Below, in pieces: positions 8,177 to 16,037 of a stretch of 40,305 bases of DNA. The notes below the pieces were generated by a model that saw only the letters and a list, made by a program, of their open reading frames with translations, was not told the origin of the DNA and ran no database searches. This DNA comes from Saprospiraceae bacterium. Lineage in GTDB: Bacteria > Bacteroidota > Bacteroidia > Chitinophagales > Saprospiraceae. The first letter of the stretch is position 1; each line of letters starts with the position of its first letter. A program made the translations under genes and the position numbers. The stretch lies in assembly GCA_029252685.1 (NCBI GenBank), contig JAQXAY010000184.1, forward strand, positions 1 to 40,305, given 5' to 3'.

Positions 8177-8366
8177 ATCACAATACACTTGCTACCAATA
8201 ATTTAAACAAAAAAAAACTCAAATCAGAGGTACTTTTATGATAACGAATTAAAAGATCCTAATAATTCAATCTCCAATTAAAATTAAGATAAAAAACAAT
8301 TAAATTTATTGATCCCTAACCAACTAATTTAAAAATGTCTACGTCTTGCTATTAAAAAGATATAAA

Positions 8367-9680
8367 ATGAATCGAATTACTCATTTCGTAATTGTAATCA
8401 CCTCAGTATTATTTGTCTTCTCTTGTCAAACGGACAGATGCGAACAATTAGTACACACATTGGATTATGAAACTGTTTTTATAAGTCCAAATCAACTAAG
8501 ATCAGAGATAGAACATCAAGACATTCGAGGACTTAAGGTTCCAGGAAAGATATACTTCTACAACAATCTGTTGCTCATCAATGAGCTTTATGAAGGGATT
8601 CACTTCATCGACAACTCTAATCCAAGTGAGCCTAAGAATTTAAGTTTCTTAAAAATTACTGGGAACACGGACTTTGCAATAAAAGATGGAAAACTATATG
8701 CTAACAACCTATTAGACCTGCTTACCTTCGACATAAGCGATCTTGATGATATAAAACTTGAGCATATCGCCAAAAACACCTTTATAAATTTCTACGACAC
8801 AACCGATGACGAAAATCAGGAATTCTACCTCTGCTCCAAACCAGTGAGAACAACAGAATTAATGTCTTGCAAAGACTTTGAATCAAGCAACAACAATGGA
8901 TCAATAATCGGCCTTGATTTTGGCTTTCGCAATTCCTTTGCACAAGAAGATGTTGTTATGTTATTAGAATCCTCAACTCAATTAACTTCGAATTCATCAA
9001 ACGGAAGCTCAGGGACTAGTGGATCAATGGCTAGCTTCATTATAAGAGGTGATTACTTGTATACACTAGATACAGAAAAAATTTACACCTTCGAATTGAA
9101 CGCAGACAATGACCCTACACTAGTACGTGAAGATTATGTAGGCTGGGGTTTGGAAACCATCTTTGCGCATGAAAATGAGTTATACATAGGATCTACAAAT
9201 GGTATGTACATCTTAACACTTGAGGACCCAGCTGCTCCTCAATATCTTTCATCAGTAAGTCACGTTGGAGCATGTGATCCCGTTTTCGTAAAAGACAACT
9301 TCGCCTATGTAACACTTAGAAGTGGCAATATTTGCGACGGATTCACTAATCAGATGGACCTTATTGATATAAGCTCTAAAAGCAACCCAGTCCTTTTTAA
9401 ATCCTTTAGTATGACCAATCCGCATGGACTTAGCATAAGCTCCGATGAGTTATATCTTTGTGATGGACTTGATGGCTTGAAGGTTTTCGATATCAGTGAC
9501 CCAGAAAACTTACACAAGAATATGATTGAACAACACCAAGGAAAATTTGCTTTTGACGTGATCACGCTGCCAGAAATGAACAACCTACTTATCATGATAG
9601 GCGCACAAGGACTAGTCCAATACGACTTTTCAAATCCTAAAAATTTAGTCGAGCTTAGCTCCATAAATATTGAATGGTAA
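8367..9680 (+). CDS. LVIVD-repeat lipoprotein
   Basis: A 437-residue predicted lipoprotein. Its signal peptide MNRITHFVIVITSVLFVFSC ends with a lipobox-like VFSC, lipidated Cys20. The mature part has repeated segments of the LVIVD type: IHFIDNSNPSEPKNLSFLKI, ILTLEDPAAPQYLSSVSHVG, LIDISSKSNPVLFKSFSM, VFDISDPENLHKN and QYDFSNPKNLVELSSI, which are expected to build a beta-propeller on the cell surface or in the periplasm. Function is unknown for the family. The frame extends to a TTG at 8346 but the ATG at 8367 gives a proper lipoprotein signal. A strong terminator follows, so it is probably transcribed alone. Confidence 0.85.
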   Translation: MNRITHFVIVITSVLFVFSCQTDRCEQLVHTLDYETVFISPNQLRSEIEHQDIRGLKVPGKIYFYNNLLLINELYEGIHFIDNSNPSEPKNLSFLKITGNTDFAIKDGKLYANNLLDLLTFDISDLDDIKLEHIAKNTFINFYDTTDDENQEFYLCSKPVRTTELMSCKDFESSNNNGSIIGLDFGFRNSFAQEDVVMLLESSTQLTSNSSNGSSGTSGSMASFIIRGDYLYTLDTEKIYTFELNADNDPTLVREDYVGWGLETIFAHENELYIGSTNGMYILTLEDPAAPQYLSSVSHVGACDPVFVKDNFAYVTLRSGNICDGFTNQMDLIDISSKSNPVLFKSFSMTNPHGLSISSDELYLCDGLDGLKVFDISDPENLHKNMIEQHQGKFAFDVITLPEMNNLLIMIGAQGLVQYDFSNPKNLVELSSINIEW

Positions 9681-9691
9681 ATCCAATTGTT

Positions 9692-9732
9692 AAAAAAAGA
9701 GGGACTTTCAGCAGAAAGTCCCTCTTTTTTTT
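9692..9732 (+). terminator. Rho-independent terminator after the LVIVD lipoprotein
   Basis: A perfect long stem, A7-GAGGGACTTTC paired with GAAAGTCCCTC-T8, closed by the loop AGCA. The A-tract before and T-tract after mean it could work on both strands, but only the plus-strand lipoprotein gene ends here. Confidence 0.95.
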
Positions 9733-9777
9733 ACCTACACGTTACGCTTCTATACCGTAACAGTTAATTAAAGTTGC

Positions 9778-9785
9778 TATTTTTG
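9778..9785 (+). promoter_or_regulatory. -7 element immediately before hemL
   Basis: TATTTTTG fits TAnnTTTG and is followed by CAC; it ends only 4 bp before the hemL ATG at 9790. If used, transcription would begin at or next to the start codon, giving a leaderless or nearly leaderless mRNA. No clear -33 element is visible. Confidence 0.45.
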
Positions 9786-9789
9786 CACT

Positions 9790-11112
9790 ATGTTTGAAAA
9801 TAGAATAGAAAGATCGAAGTCTGAGGCTTTATTCGAAGAAGCAAAAGCTTATTTCCCTGGTGGGGTAAATTCACCCGTACGGGCATTCAAATCCGTATCA
9901 GGAGCACCACTCTTCATTAAGCATGGGGAGGGATTTACAATCACTGATGAAGACGAAAATACCTATATTGATTTTTGTAACTCTTGGGGTCCATTGATCC
10001 TGGGACACAACAATAAACAAATCAAAGAATCGGTAATTAAGACCATTCACGACGGTATGTCTTTTGGAACGCCTACAACGCATGGTAATGAACTCGGTAA
10101 ATTCATATTGGACAATAACCGGTTTATTGATCAAATGAGATTTGTATCGTCGGGAACAGAAGCTGTAATGTCTGCTATTCGTCTAGCTAGAGGATACACA
10201 AAGAAAGATAAGATTATCAAATTTGAAGGTTGTTACCATGGGCATGTAGATTCTCTAATGGTAAAAGCAGGCTCTGGACTTGCCACCTTCGGAGTAAGTA
10301 CTTCTGCAGGAATACCAGCGTCATTTGCCCAAGAAACAATTGTCCTTCCTTTGGATGATGAGCAAGCGGTAGAAGATTGCCTTAGAGCACATAGCCATGA
10401 AGTCGCTTGTATAATCATTGAACCTGTTCCAGCTAATAATGGACTTTTAATACAGCGAAAAGAATACTTAGCGTATCTAAAAGAAATATGTGCTAAGCAC
10501 AATGTCCTATTAATATTTGATGAAGTAATTTCTGGATTTAGAGTTGGTTTTGAAGGAGCAGCAGGGTATTACAATATCCAACCTGATTTGATCACATATG
10601 GGAAAATCATTGGGGGTGGATTGCCAGTTGGAGCCTTTGGAGGAAAGAAAGAAATCATGGAACATGTAGCACCCCTCGGTGCTGTATATCAAGCAGGAAC
10701 ACTTTCTGCAAACCCTGTAGCTATGACAGCTGGTCTTGCCTGTCTAAAACAACTTGCAGATCCTTCATTTTACAAAAAAATGGAAGCCCAAACGGCTTAC
10801 CTTGCTGAGCAAATTGAAACTCACGCAAAAGAGCAGTCTTATACGCTGAATGTTGCAAGAATCGGTTCTATATTCTGGCTGTGTTTCTCTGATGAGACTA
10901 TCAGAACCTCAGCTGCAATCAAGTCTGAATCTATGGATTATTTCAAGGTTTTACACCACGAACTTCTTCAAACTGGTGTATATCTAGGTCCTTCAGGCTA
11001 TGAAGTTGGATTCTTGAGTAAAGCATTGGCCGATGATCAGGCACATCTTGATCTGGCTATAAGCAAAATGAAAGATGCGCTTGACACGGCCTATGCCTCC
11101 GTAAGCATCTAA
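9790..11112 (+). CDS. hemL: Glutamate-1-semialdehyde 2,1-aminomutase
   Basis: A full-length 440-residue PLP enzyme that converts glutamate-1-semialdehyde to 5-aminolevulinate, the C5 route to haem. Diagnostic motifs include FPGGVNSPVRAF (22-33), VSSGTEAVMSAIRLAR (119-134), GCYHGH (147-152), DEVISGFR (244-251) and the PLP lysine Lys272 in TYGKIIGGGLPVGAFGG. The start is fixed by FENRIERSKSEALFEEA. The stop overlaps the pdxJ stop in the shared bases CTAA (11109-11112). No other haem gene is in the window. Confidence 0.98.
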   Translation: MFENRIERSKSEALFEEAKAYFPGGVNSPVRAFKSVSGAPLFIKHGEGFTITDEDENTYIDFCNSWGPLILGHNNKQIKESVIKTIHDGMSFGTPTTHGNELGKFILDNNRFIDQMRFVSSGTEAVMSAIRLARGYTKKDKIIKFEGCYHGHVDSLMVKAGSGLATFGVSTSAGIPASFAQETIVLPLDDEQAVEDCLRAHSHEVACIIIEPVPANNGLLIQRKEYLAYLKEICAKHNVLLIFDEVISGFRVGFEGAAGYYNIQPDLITYGKIIGGGLPVGAFGGKKEIMEHVAPLGAVYQAGTLSANPVAMTAGLACLKQLADPSFYKKMEAQTAYLAEQIETHAKEQSYTLNVARIGSIFWLCFSDETIRTSAAIKSESMDYFKVLHHELLQTGVYLGPSGYEVGFLSKALADDQAHLDLAISKMKDALDTAYASVSI

Positions 11113-11822
11113 TCCAATTTTGCTCTATACATTTGAATCGTATTTTTCAAGCCAAAATATAAGGCATCAGAAATAAGAGCGTGTCCGATGGAAACTTCCA
11201 GTAAACCGGGCACGCTTTCTTTATAGTAATTGAGATTATCTAAATTCAAATCGTGCCCCGCATTGATACCAATTCCAATCTCATTTGCTTTTTTTGCTGC
11301 TTCAACATGTGCCTTTACTGCCCCTTCAGGGTTTGAACTAAAGGCTCTCGCAAAATCTCCTGTATAAAATTCAATGCGATCAGCACCAACAGCTTTTGCA
11401 CCCTCAACAAATTTCTCGTCAGCATTTACAAATATAGATACGCGAATACCCGCATCTTGAAGTTTAGCTGTTATGGACTTTAAGAAAGTGGCGTGCTCAA
11501 TAGTATCCCATCCCGAATCAGAAGTCAAGGCGGCTGGTTTATCTGGAACTAGCGTAGCTTGATGTGGCTTGTGCTCTAACACCAGCTCCATAAATCGATC
11601 CGTTGGATTACCTTCAATGTTAAACTCTGTTGTAACAACCTCCTTCAAAGCTGGTATATCCGAATAACGAATATGACGCTCATCCGGTCTTGGATGCACA
11701 GTAATCCCCATTGCCCCAAATGATTCACAATCTTTTGCCACTTGTACTAAGTCTGGCAAATCTTCCCCTCTTGCATTACGAATCAATGCAACTTTATTGA
11801 TATTTACACTAAGTCTTGTCAT
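11109..11822 (-). CDS. pdxJ: Pyridoxine 5'-phosphate synthase
   Basis: A full-length 237-residue TIM-barrel enzyme that condenses 1-deoxyxylulose-5-phosphate with 3-amino-2-oxopropyl phosphate to make pyridoxine 5'-phosphate (DXP-dependent vitamin B6 route). Seen motifs: LSVNINKVALIRNARG at the start, GITVHPRPDERHIR (39-52), IRVSIFVNAD in the middle, RIEFYTGDFA and GIGINAGHDLNLDNL near the end. The product is the precursor of PLP, the cofactor of the convergent hemL product, though the two genes are not co-transcribed. Their stop codons overlap by 4 bp. A -7 element lies 15 bp before the ATG. Confidence 0.98.
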   Translation of the reverse strand: MTRLSVNINKVALIRNARGEDLPDLVQVAKDCESFGAMGITVHPRPDERHIRYSDIPALKEVVTTEFNIEGNPTDRFMELVLEHKPHQATLVPDKPAALTSDSGWDTIEHATFLKSITAKLQDAGIRVSIFVNADEKFVEGAKAVGADRIEFYTGDFARAFSSNPEGAVKAHVEAAKKANEIGIGINAGHDLNLDNLNYYKESVPGLLEVSIGHALISDALYFGLKNTIQMYRAKLD

Positions 11823-11836
11823 CTCAAAAATTTTAA

Positions 11837-11844
11837 CAAAAATA
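11837..11844 (-). promoter_or_regulatory. Possible -7 element of pdxJ
   Basis: On the minus strand TATTTTTG matches TAnnTTTG and ends 14 bp before the pdxJ ATG at 11822. The expected leader would be about 8 nt. No matching -33 element was found, so confidence is limited. Confidence 0.4.
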
Positions 11845-11913
11845 AAGGTATTTACTATATAGAAAAGACTTTTCAGGAATTTGTATTTTGTGGATGAAAC
11901 TCAACACTAAATT

Positions 11914-12843
11914 ATGACTAATAAAGAACAGCAAAAGTACTTTATAAACACTGTAACTCCTGGTTTTAGAATCTTCGCCTGGTTATTAATTCTGTTTTTC
12001 GGAATTGGCCTTGGACAGATGGCCAGTGTGGGAGTAATCATGGGCCTAGGCTATGACATCCAAAGCCTTACCACCCCTGATTTTGCACCAGATAAAACTG
12101 CAGTGCGGCTTATGGCTTTTGCAAATCAATTATTCTCCTTTTTAATTCCAGCAATCTTCTTAGGCTTTGTCCTATTCAAAAACAAGTGGTCAGCCTTTAC
12201 AGGCCTAAAAACAGATCCTGAATTTCCTCAAAATAAATCGACTAAGCCAAAAGATCTTCTGCTTGCAGGCTTAATAATAATACTTTCCTGGCCACTCACT
12301 CAATTCTTGTACCTTGTAAACATGGAGATTCCGATGCCAGAAATCCTGATCAACATGGAGAATTCTACAAATGGTATCATAGAGCAAATGCTAAACATAA
12401 ACAGTTTACCAGAGTTGCTATTTGTATTGATCATCATGGCTGTAACACCTGCAATAGGTGAAGAATTAATGTTTCGAGGTCTTTTTCAAAGAATCCTCAG
12501 ATACAACAAGGTAAACATGCACCTCGCTGTCATTCTGTCGGCTCTTGTGTTTAGTACGATACACATGCAATTTCAGGGATTCCTTCCTAGGTTCTTTTTA
12601 GGGCTTATCCTTGGCTATTTATTGGCATTTGGAGGTAGTCTTTGGATTGCTATCTTTGCGCATTTTATCTTTAACGGAACACAAGTAGTCGTTACCTATT
12701 TTGCAAAAGGCCAAATGGATCTATCAGCAACGCCACAGTGGAGTGACTTCAATTTTATTTTATTTGCCGTAGGCACTGTATTGTTTGGTATTGTTACTTA
12801 TTATTTTTGGAATCAAAATCAACTAGAACCTCAGGATAATTAA
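11914..12843 (+). CDS. CPBP-family intramembrane metalloprotease
   Basis: A 309-residue membrane protein of the CAAX protease/bacteriocin-processing (CPBP, Abi) family. Motif 1 is GEELMFRGLFQR with Glu183, Glu184 and Arg188; motif 2 is FSTIHMQF with His217; a third histidine lies in IFAHFIFNG. These are the glutamate and histidine residues expected for an active metal site within the membrane. Several hydrophobic helices surround them. The substrate is unknown. It is followed after 9 bp by cdsA, so the two are probably co-transcribed. Confidence 0.9.
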   Translation: MTNKEQQKYFINTVTPGFRIFAWLLILFFGIGLGQMASVGVIMGLGYDIQSLTTPDFAPDKTAVRLMAFANQLFSFLIPAIFLGFVLFKNKWSAFTGLKTDPEFPQNKSTKPKDLLLAGLIIILSWPLTQFLYLVNMEIPMPEILINMENSTNGIIEQMLNINSLPELLFVLIIMAVTPAIGEELMFRGLFQRILRYNKVNMHLAVILSALVFSTIHMQFQGFLPRFFLGLILGYLLAFGGSLWIAIFAHFIFNGTQVVVTYFAKGQMDLSATPQWSDFNFILFAVGTVLFGIVTYYFWNQNQLEPQDN

Positions 12844-12852
12844 TTAAACACT

Positions 12853-13668
12853 ATGTCTAAACTTAAACAAAGGACTCTTTCGGCAGCTTTATTTGCGCCC
12901 ATTGTTTTAGGGTCTATCTATTTCTCGGATTGGACATTTCAAGGACTATGGCTTTTTGTAGCCATCGTTTGTGCGTATGAACTGTCATCAATATTAGACC
13001 ACAAATACGGAAAATCTTCCGGGTTTTCAACACTATTAAAAACAACAATTCCTGCAATAATTTTCTTTGCAGGCATTATGTACCTCAATGATTATTTGAG
13101 CCTTAATGCATTGTTGTCTACAATCCTGATTTGTATACTAATCATCTTTATACACGGAACATTCACGGATGTGAAAAATCCTATTAAGAACATATTTGCC
13201 CCAGTTGTCAGTATAACTTATGTTAGTATCCCTCTTATACTGCTTGCGGATTTAGTAGGTATCAATGGAACATATAATAATCTCTTTGCAATTGGACTTA
13301 TACTCTTGATTTGGGCCAATGACACTGGAGCATATTTCGTTGGATCAAAGCTTGGAAAACGAAAACTAGCACCTGATGTATCTCCTAACAAAACATGGGA
13401 AGGTTTCTTTGGAGGACTTATACTCAGCGGAAGTGTCGCCCTTCTAATTGCGAGTATATTAGAATTTGATAGTTTAACCTGGGGATTACTTGGACTTTCA
13501 GCAGGGGTATTTGGCACCCTAGGTGACCTCTTTGAATCAAGTTTAAAAAGATACACTGGGGTAAAAGACTCTGGTAATATTATGCCTGGACATGGTGGAC
13601 TTTTGGACAGGTTTGATGGCTTCTTTTTCCTCATACCAGTAGCATGGATTATTGAGCAACTGGTATAA
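12853..13668 (+). CDS. cdsA: Phosphatidate cytidylyltransferase
   Basis: A 271-residue polytopic membrane enzyme that makes CDP-diacylglycerol from phosphatidic acid and CTP, the branch point of phospholipid synthesis. The family signature is clear in the C-terminal third: DVSPNKTWEGFFGGL, GTLGDLFESSLKR, then KDSGNIMPGHGGLLDRFDG. Length is normal. It ends at a bidirectional terminator shared with the convergent unknown gene. Its position 9 bp after the CPBP gene suggests one operon. Confidence 0.97.
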   Translation: MSKLKQRTLSAALFAPIVLGSIYFSDWTFQGLWLFVAIVCAYELSSILDHKYGKSSGFSTLLKTTIPAIIFFAGIMYLNDYLSLNALLSTILICILIIFIHGTFTDVKNPIKNIFAPVVSITYVSIPLILLADLVGINGTYNNLFAIGLILLIWANDTGAYFVGSKLGKRKLAPDVSPNKTWEGFFGGLILSGSVALLIASILEFDSLTWGLLGLSAGVFGTLGDLFESSLKRYTGVKDSGNIMPGHGGLLDRFDGFFFLIPVAWIIEQLV

Positions 13669-13702
13669 AAAAAAGCCTGATGATAATCATCAGGCTTTTT
13701 TT
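13667..13702. terminator. Bidirectional terminator between cdsA and the 461-residue protein gene
   Basis: A perfect stem GCCTGATGA / TCATCAGGC with loop TAA, flanked by A8 and T7. The symmetry lets it end both the plus-strand cdsA transcript and the convergent minus-strand transcript. The A-tract begins inside the cdsA stop codon. Confidence 0.95.
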
Positions 13703-13715
13703 ATGCTTACTATTT

Positions 13716-15101
13716 TTATTCTGGCTTTTTCTTGCGCTTTGTTTTAAACAAGGCAACAACTTCTTTATCCTTCATAAAGCCGATGTCAACAAAGTTTGTA
13801 GCAACAAACTTTTTAACATCCTGATAGTCTCTTCCGCGCTTATCCGTAAATGTTCTGATACAACTTCTTACGAATTTCAAACATAGATCCTTAAGGTTCT
13901 GGTTGAAACGCTGATTTCTAAAACTTTCAACATAAGGAATCATCTGCTTGAATACATTGAAGAACGAAGCATATTGTAGAGGTGCTAGATCTTTCATTTC
14001 AACCTCAAACACTCTATATATTGCTGTTCGTAGAGCTACATTCTGCTTCGATAGGCCTTCGTAAGAACTATGAAAACCTTTAACAGCCTCAATTGTCTTT
14101 TCCTCATTAATACCCTTAGAAGAAATAACCTTTATTAGCTCATAATATTTTTTAAACAAATCATTCTTGTCTCCAACAAGGTCCATGGATTTTTTTGCAT
14201 TATCTGCAGAAATTTCAACCCCTTTGATATACAATTCATCCAAATAGGCAAACCATTTTTTATCAAACCCTTCATCCGCTTTCATAGAAGCATCTATTGA
14301 TGTAGAAAGAAGGTTTTTGATTGACTTGTTGTAACTAAAGTATTTTCCAAAGATCATCAAGATGTAGATCAACTTCTCGTTACCCTGAATTTCATCTAGC
14401 TTTAAAAAAGCTTTTATGTGAGGTAAAATCGAACTATTGTCAACATCCTCCATCATAGCACGCTCAAGCAGGAAATGACGGAGTGGCAAATGCATCACCT
14501 GAAACTCTCCAAAAGTCTTTGGAAAACTTGCTGAACTAAAGATCTCTCCCTTGAACTGTTTATTATATCTAAAATGAAGCGCTCTTCTATTCTCAAAGAT
14601 TCTATACTCAGGCATCTTCTGAGTCATCAAAAAGCTTTTCACACGCTTATTTACGATTGTTTCAATCAATGAAGTAACCCAAATATCCGAACTCAAAGCA
14701 AACCCCAACTGAACGGTCTGTCCTATTCTTTTAGAAAGAATCTCAAAATTTGCTGAATTACAAATCTCAAGTAGGATAGCTCTAAACTGATCTTGTGAAA
14801 CTAAGTATTTATAGTTCTCACTTATTTCTCCTCTAAGAACAGCATATCCGAGAATTTTAGGAAGAAACAATCCTTCGTATCCTTCATCCAACAAATACCG
14901 TTCGAAAGACATCAATTGCAAAGGATTTTCTTTTGCAACCTGCTCATACAAGGCAAATATACGAGGTTCAAATTGATTTCTCATTTCAAGGTAAAAAGAC
15001 TCTTCCTCCTCCTCAAGATACTGAGCGAGTGCATCTGAGGCCTGAACTTCTTCCTTTATTTGGTCCAACTCAGACGCATAAAGTTTATCCAATGCAAGCA
15101 T
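13716..15101 (-). CDS. Unrecognised 461-residue, mostly helical cytoplasmic protein
   Basis: I do not recognise a family. The protein has no signal peptide or membrane helix. It begins with an acidic segment (EEEEESFYLEMRNQFEPRI, about 31-49), has many regularly spaced hydrophobic and charged residues suggesting a helical repeat or all-helical fold, and ends in a basic tail (FKTKRKKKPE). Segments such as RALHFRYNKQFKG and LRHFLLERAMMEDVD give no known motif. The ATG at 15101 is 18 bp after a strong hairpin. It lies between the rpsP terminator and cdsA and appears to be a single-gene unit ending in a bidirectional terminator. Confidence 0.75.
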   Translation of the reverse strand: MLALDKLYASELDQIKEEVQASDALAQYLEEEEESFYLEMRNQFEPRIFALYEQVAKENPLQLMSFERYLLDEGYEGLFLPKILGYAVLRGEISENYKYLVSQDQFRAILLEICNSANFEILSKRIGQTVQLGFALSSDIWVTSLIETIVNKRVKSFLMTQKMPEYRIFENRRALHFRYNKQFKGEIFSSASFPKTFGEFQVMHLPLRHFLLERAMMEDVDNSSILPHIKAFLKLDEIQGNEKLIYILMIFGKYFSYNKSIKNLLSTSIDASMKADEGFDKKWFAYLDELYIKGVEISADNAKKSMDLVGDKNDLFKKYYELIKVISSKGINEEKTIEAVKGFHSSYEGLSKQNVALRTAIYRVFEVEMKDLAPLQYASFFNVFKQMIPYVESFRNQRFNQNLKDLCLKFVRSCIRTFTDKRGRDYQDVKKFVATNFVDIGFMKDKEVVALFKTKRKKKPE

Positions 15102-15119
15102 GTTTATCTATATTTTAAG

Positions 15120-15154
15120 ATGAACCTGACAGGAACATTTCCTGCCAGGTTCAT
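15120..15154 (-). repeat. Long hairpin just upstream of the 461-residue protein gene
   Basis: ATGAACCTG pairs with CAGGTTCAT, one A/C mismatch, then CAGGAA pairs with TTCCTG around a 3-base loop: 15 base pairs in all. On the minus strand it ends 18 bp before the ATG at 15101 and has no T-run after it (CTTAAAATATAG), so it is more likely a leader structure or protein-binding site than a simple terminator. Confidence 0.6.
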
Positions 15155-15199
15155 TTATTACTTAAAAACAATAATTTCTAATCTGTGCTGTAAAAATAT

Positions 15200-15231
15200 A
15201 AAAAAAGCTAGACAATTGCCTAGCTTTTTTT
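15200..15231 (-). terminator. Rho-independent terminator after rpsP
   Basis: A7-GCTAG (15200-15211) pairs with CTAGC-T7 (15220-15231) around an 8-base loop. On the minus strand the stem runs directly into TTTTTTTATATTTTT. It is 17 bp after the rpsP stop. Confidence 0.9.
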
Positions 15232-15248
15232 CTTTTTGTGCATTAAGC

Positions 15249-15875
15249 TTATTCTGCGTCAGCTTTAGGAGCATCTCCCTCTTCAGCTGCTGGCTCTTCA
15301 GCCTTAGGCTCTTCGGTAGCTTCTTCTGTAGTTTCAGCAACCGCCTCAGTAGTTTCTTCTGTAGCTTCAGCAACCGCTTCGGTAGCTTCTTCTGCAGTTT
15401 CAACAACCTCTTCTGCTTCTTCAGCAGCTGGCGCTTCTACTACAACTTCCTCTTTGAATATCTCAGGCACCACACCAAAACGCTCTTTCTTAAGCGCTTC
15501 AACAGATGCCACTTCCTTTTCAATAGCTTTTGAAACTGAAGCTTCCTTGTGCTCAATCCAAGCTGCAAATTTCTTATCTGCTTCTTCCTGAGTAAATGCA
15601 CCTTTAGCAACACCTCTTTGAAGGTGCTTCATGTACATTACTCCTTTGTAACGAAGAATCGCTCCTACAGTATGTGTAGGCTGTGCTCCATTCCCCATCC
15701 AATCTAGCGCTTTCTGACGATCAACGTCAATAGTTGCTGGATTAGTCATTGGGTTATAAACACCGATCTTCTCAATGAATCTACCATCACGTGGAGATCT
15801 AGAATCTGCGACAACAATGTGATAGAAAGGTCTTTTCTTACGACCTCTACGCTGCAAACGAATTTTTACTGGCAT
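15249..15875 (-). CDS. rpsP: 30S ribosomal protein S16 with long acidic C-terminal tail
   Basis: The first ~80 residues are a normal bS16 ([20 protein letters not shown], then [11 protein letters not shown] and [16 protein letters not shown]), a primary binder of 16S rRNA in small-subunit assembly. The protein continues to 208 residues, more than twice the usual length. A helical segment (about 95-145) leads to a low-complexity tail made almost only of A, E, T and V (about 145-200), with repeated [10 protein letters not shown]-like units that are also visible as near-repeats in DNA. Extended S16 proteins are known in Bacteroidota. The open frame starts at a TTG at 15902, but the ATG at 15875 is the true start. 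It has its own promoter and terminator. Confidence 0.95.
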   Translation of the reverse strand: MPVKIRLQRRGRKKRPFYHIVVADSRSPRDGRFIEKIGVYNPMTNPATIDVDRQKALDWMGNGAQPTHTVGAILRYKGVMYMKHLQRGVAKGAFTQEEADKKFAAWIEHKEASVSKAIEKEVASVEALKKERFGVVPEIFKEEVVVEAPAAEEAEEVVETAEEATEAVAEATEETTEAVAETTEEATEEPKAEEPAAEEGDAPKADAE

Positions 15876-15891
15876 AAAGCTAAATTTATAT

Positions 15892-15925
15892 GGTTTGACC
15901 AAACCCGAATAACCTGTAAATCAGG
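15892..15925 (-). promoter_or_regulatory. Structured leader of rpsP
   Basis: The predicted rpsP leader, about 65 nt, holds two small inverted repeats: GGTTTG-AC-CAAACC (15892-15905) and CCTG-taaat-CAGG (15913-15925). Ribosomal protein genes often carry autoregulatory leaders, so this may be one, but I cannot match it to a known class. Confidence 0.35.
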
Positions 15926-15945
15926 CATCAGGCTTTTAACGAGTG

Positions 15946-15976
15946 CAAAATTATAGTTTTAGGAAGAATAAAACAA
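15946..15976 (-). promoter_or_regulatory. Bacteroidota promoter of rpsP
   Basis: On the minus strand, TAATTTTG (15953-15946) fits the TAnnTTTG -7 element and TTG (15976-15974) lies 20 bp upstream as the -33 element. The same TTG-N20-TAnnTTTG layout is seen before yceD, the other ribosome-related promoter here. Confidence 0.7.
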
Positions 15977-16037
15977 CATAAACCCACTTTTTCTTAAAAT
16001 AAGTTGATATTCCTTAAACCCATGCAAAACCTCGCAT

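Noticed and set aside
8346-8366. TTG start for the LVIVD lipoprotein
   Set aside because: It would add seven residues before a good lipoprotein signal peptide; the ATG at 8367 is better.
15060-15533. Plus-strand open frame with repeated SFFCSF(S/N)NR units
   Set aside because: It is the antisense image of the repetitive acidic tail of rpsP; it crosses the rpsP terminator and has no gene-like start.
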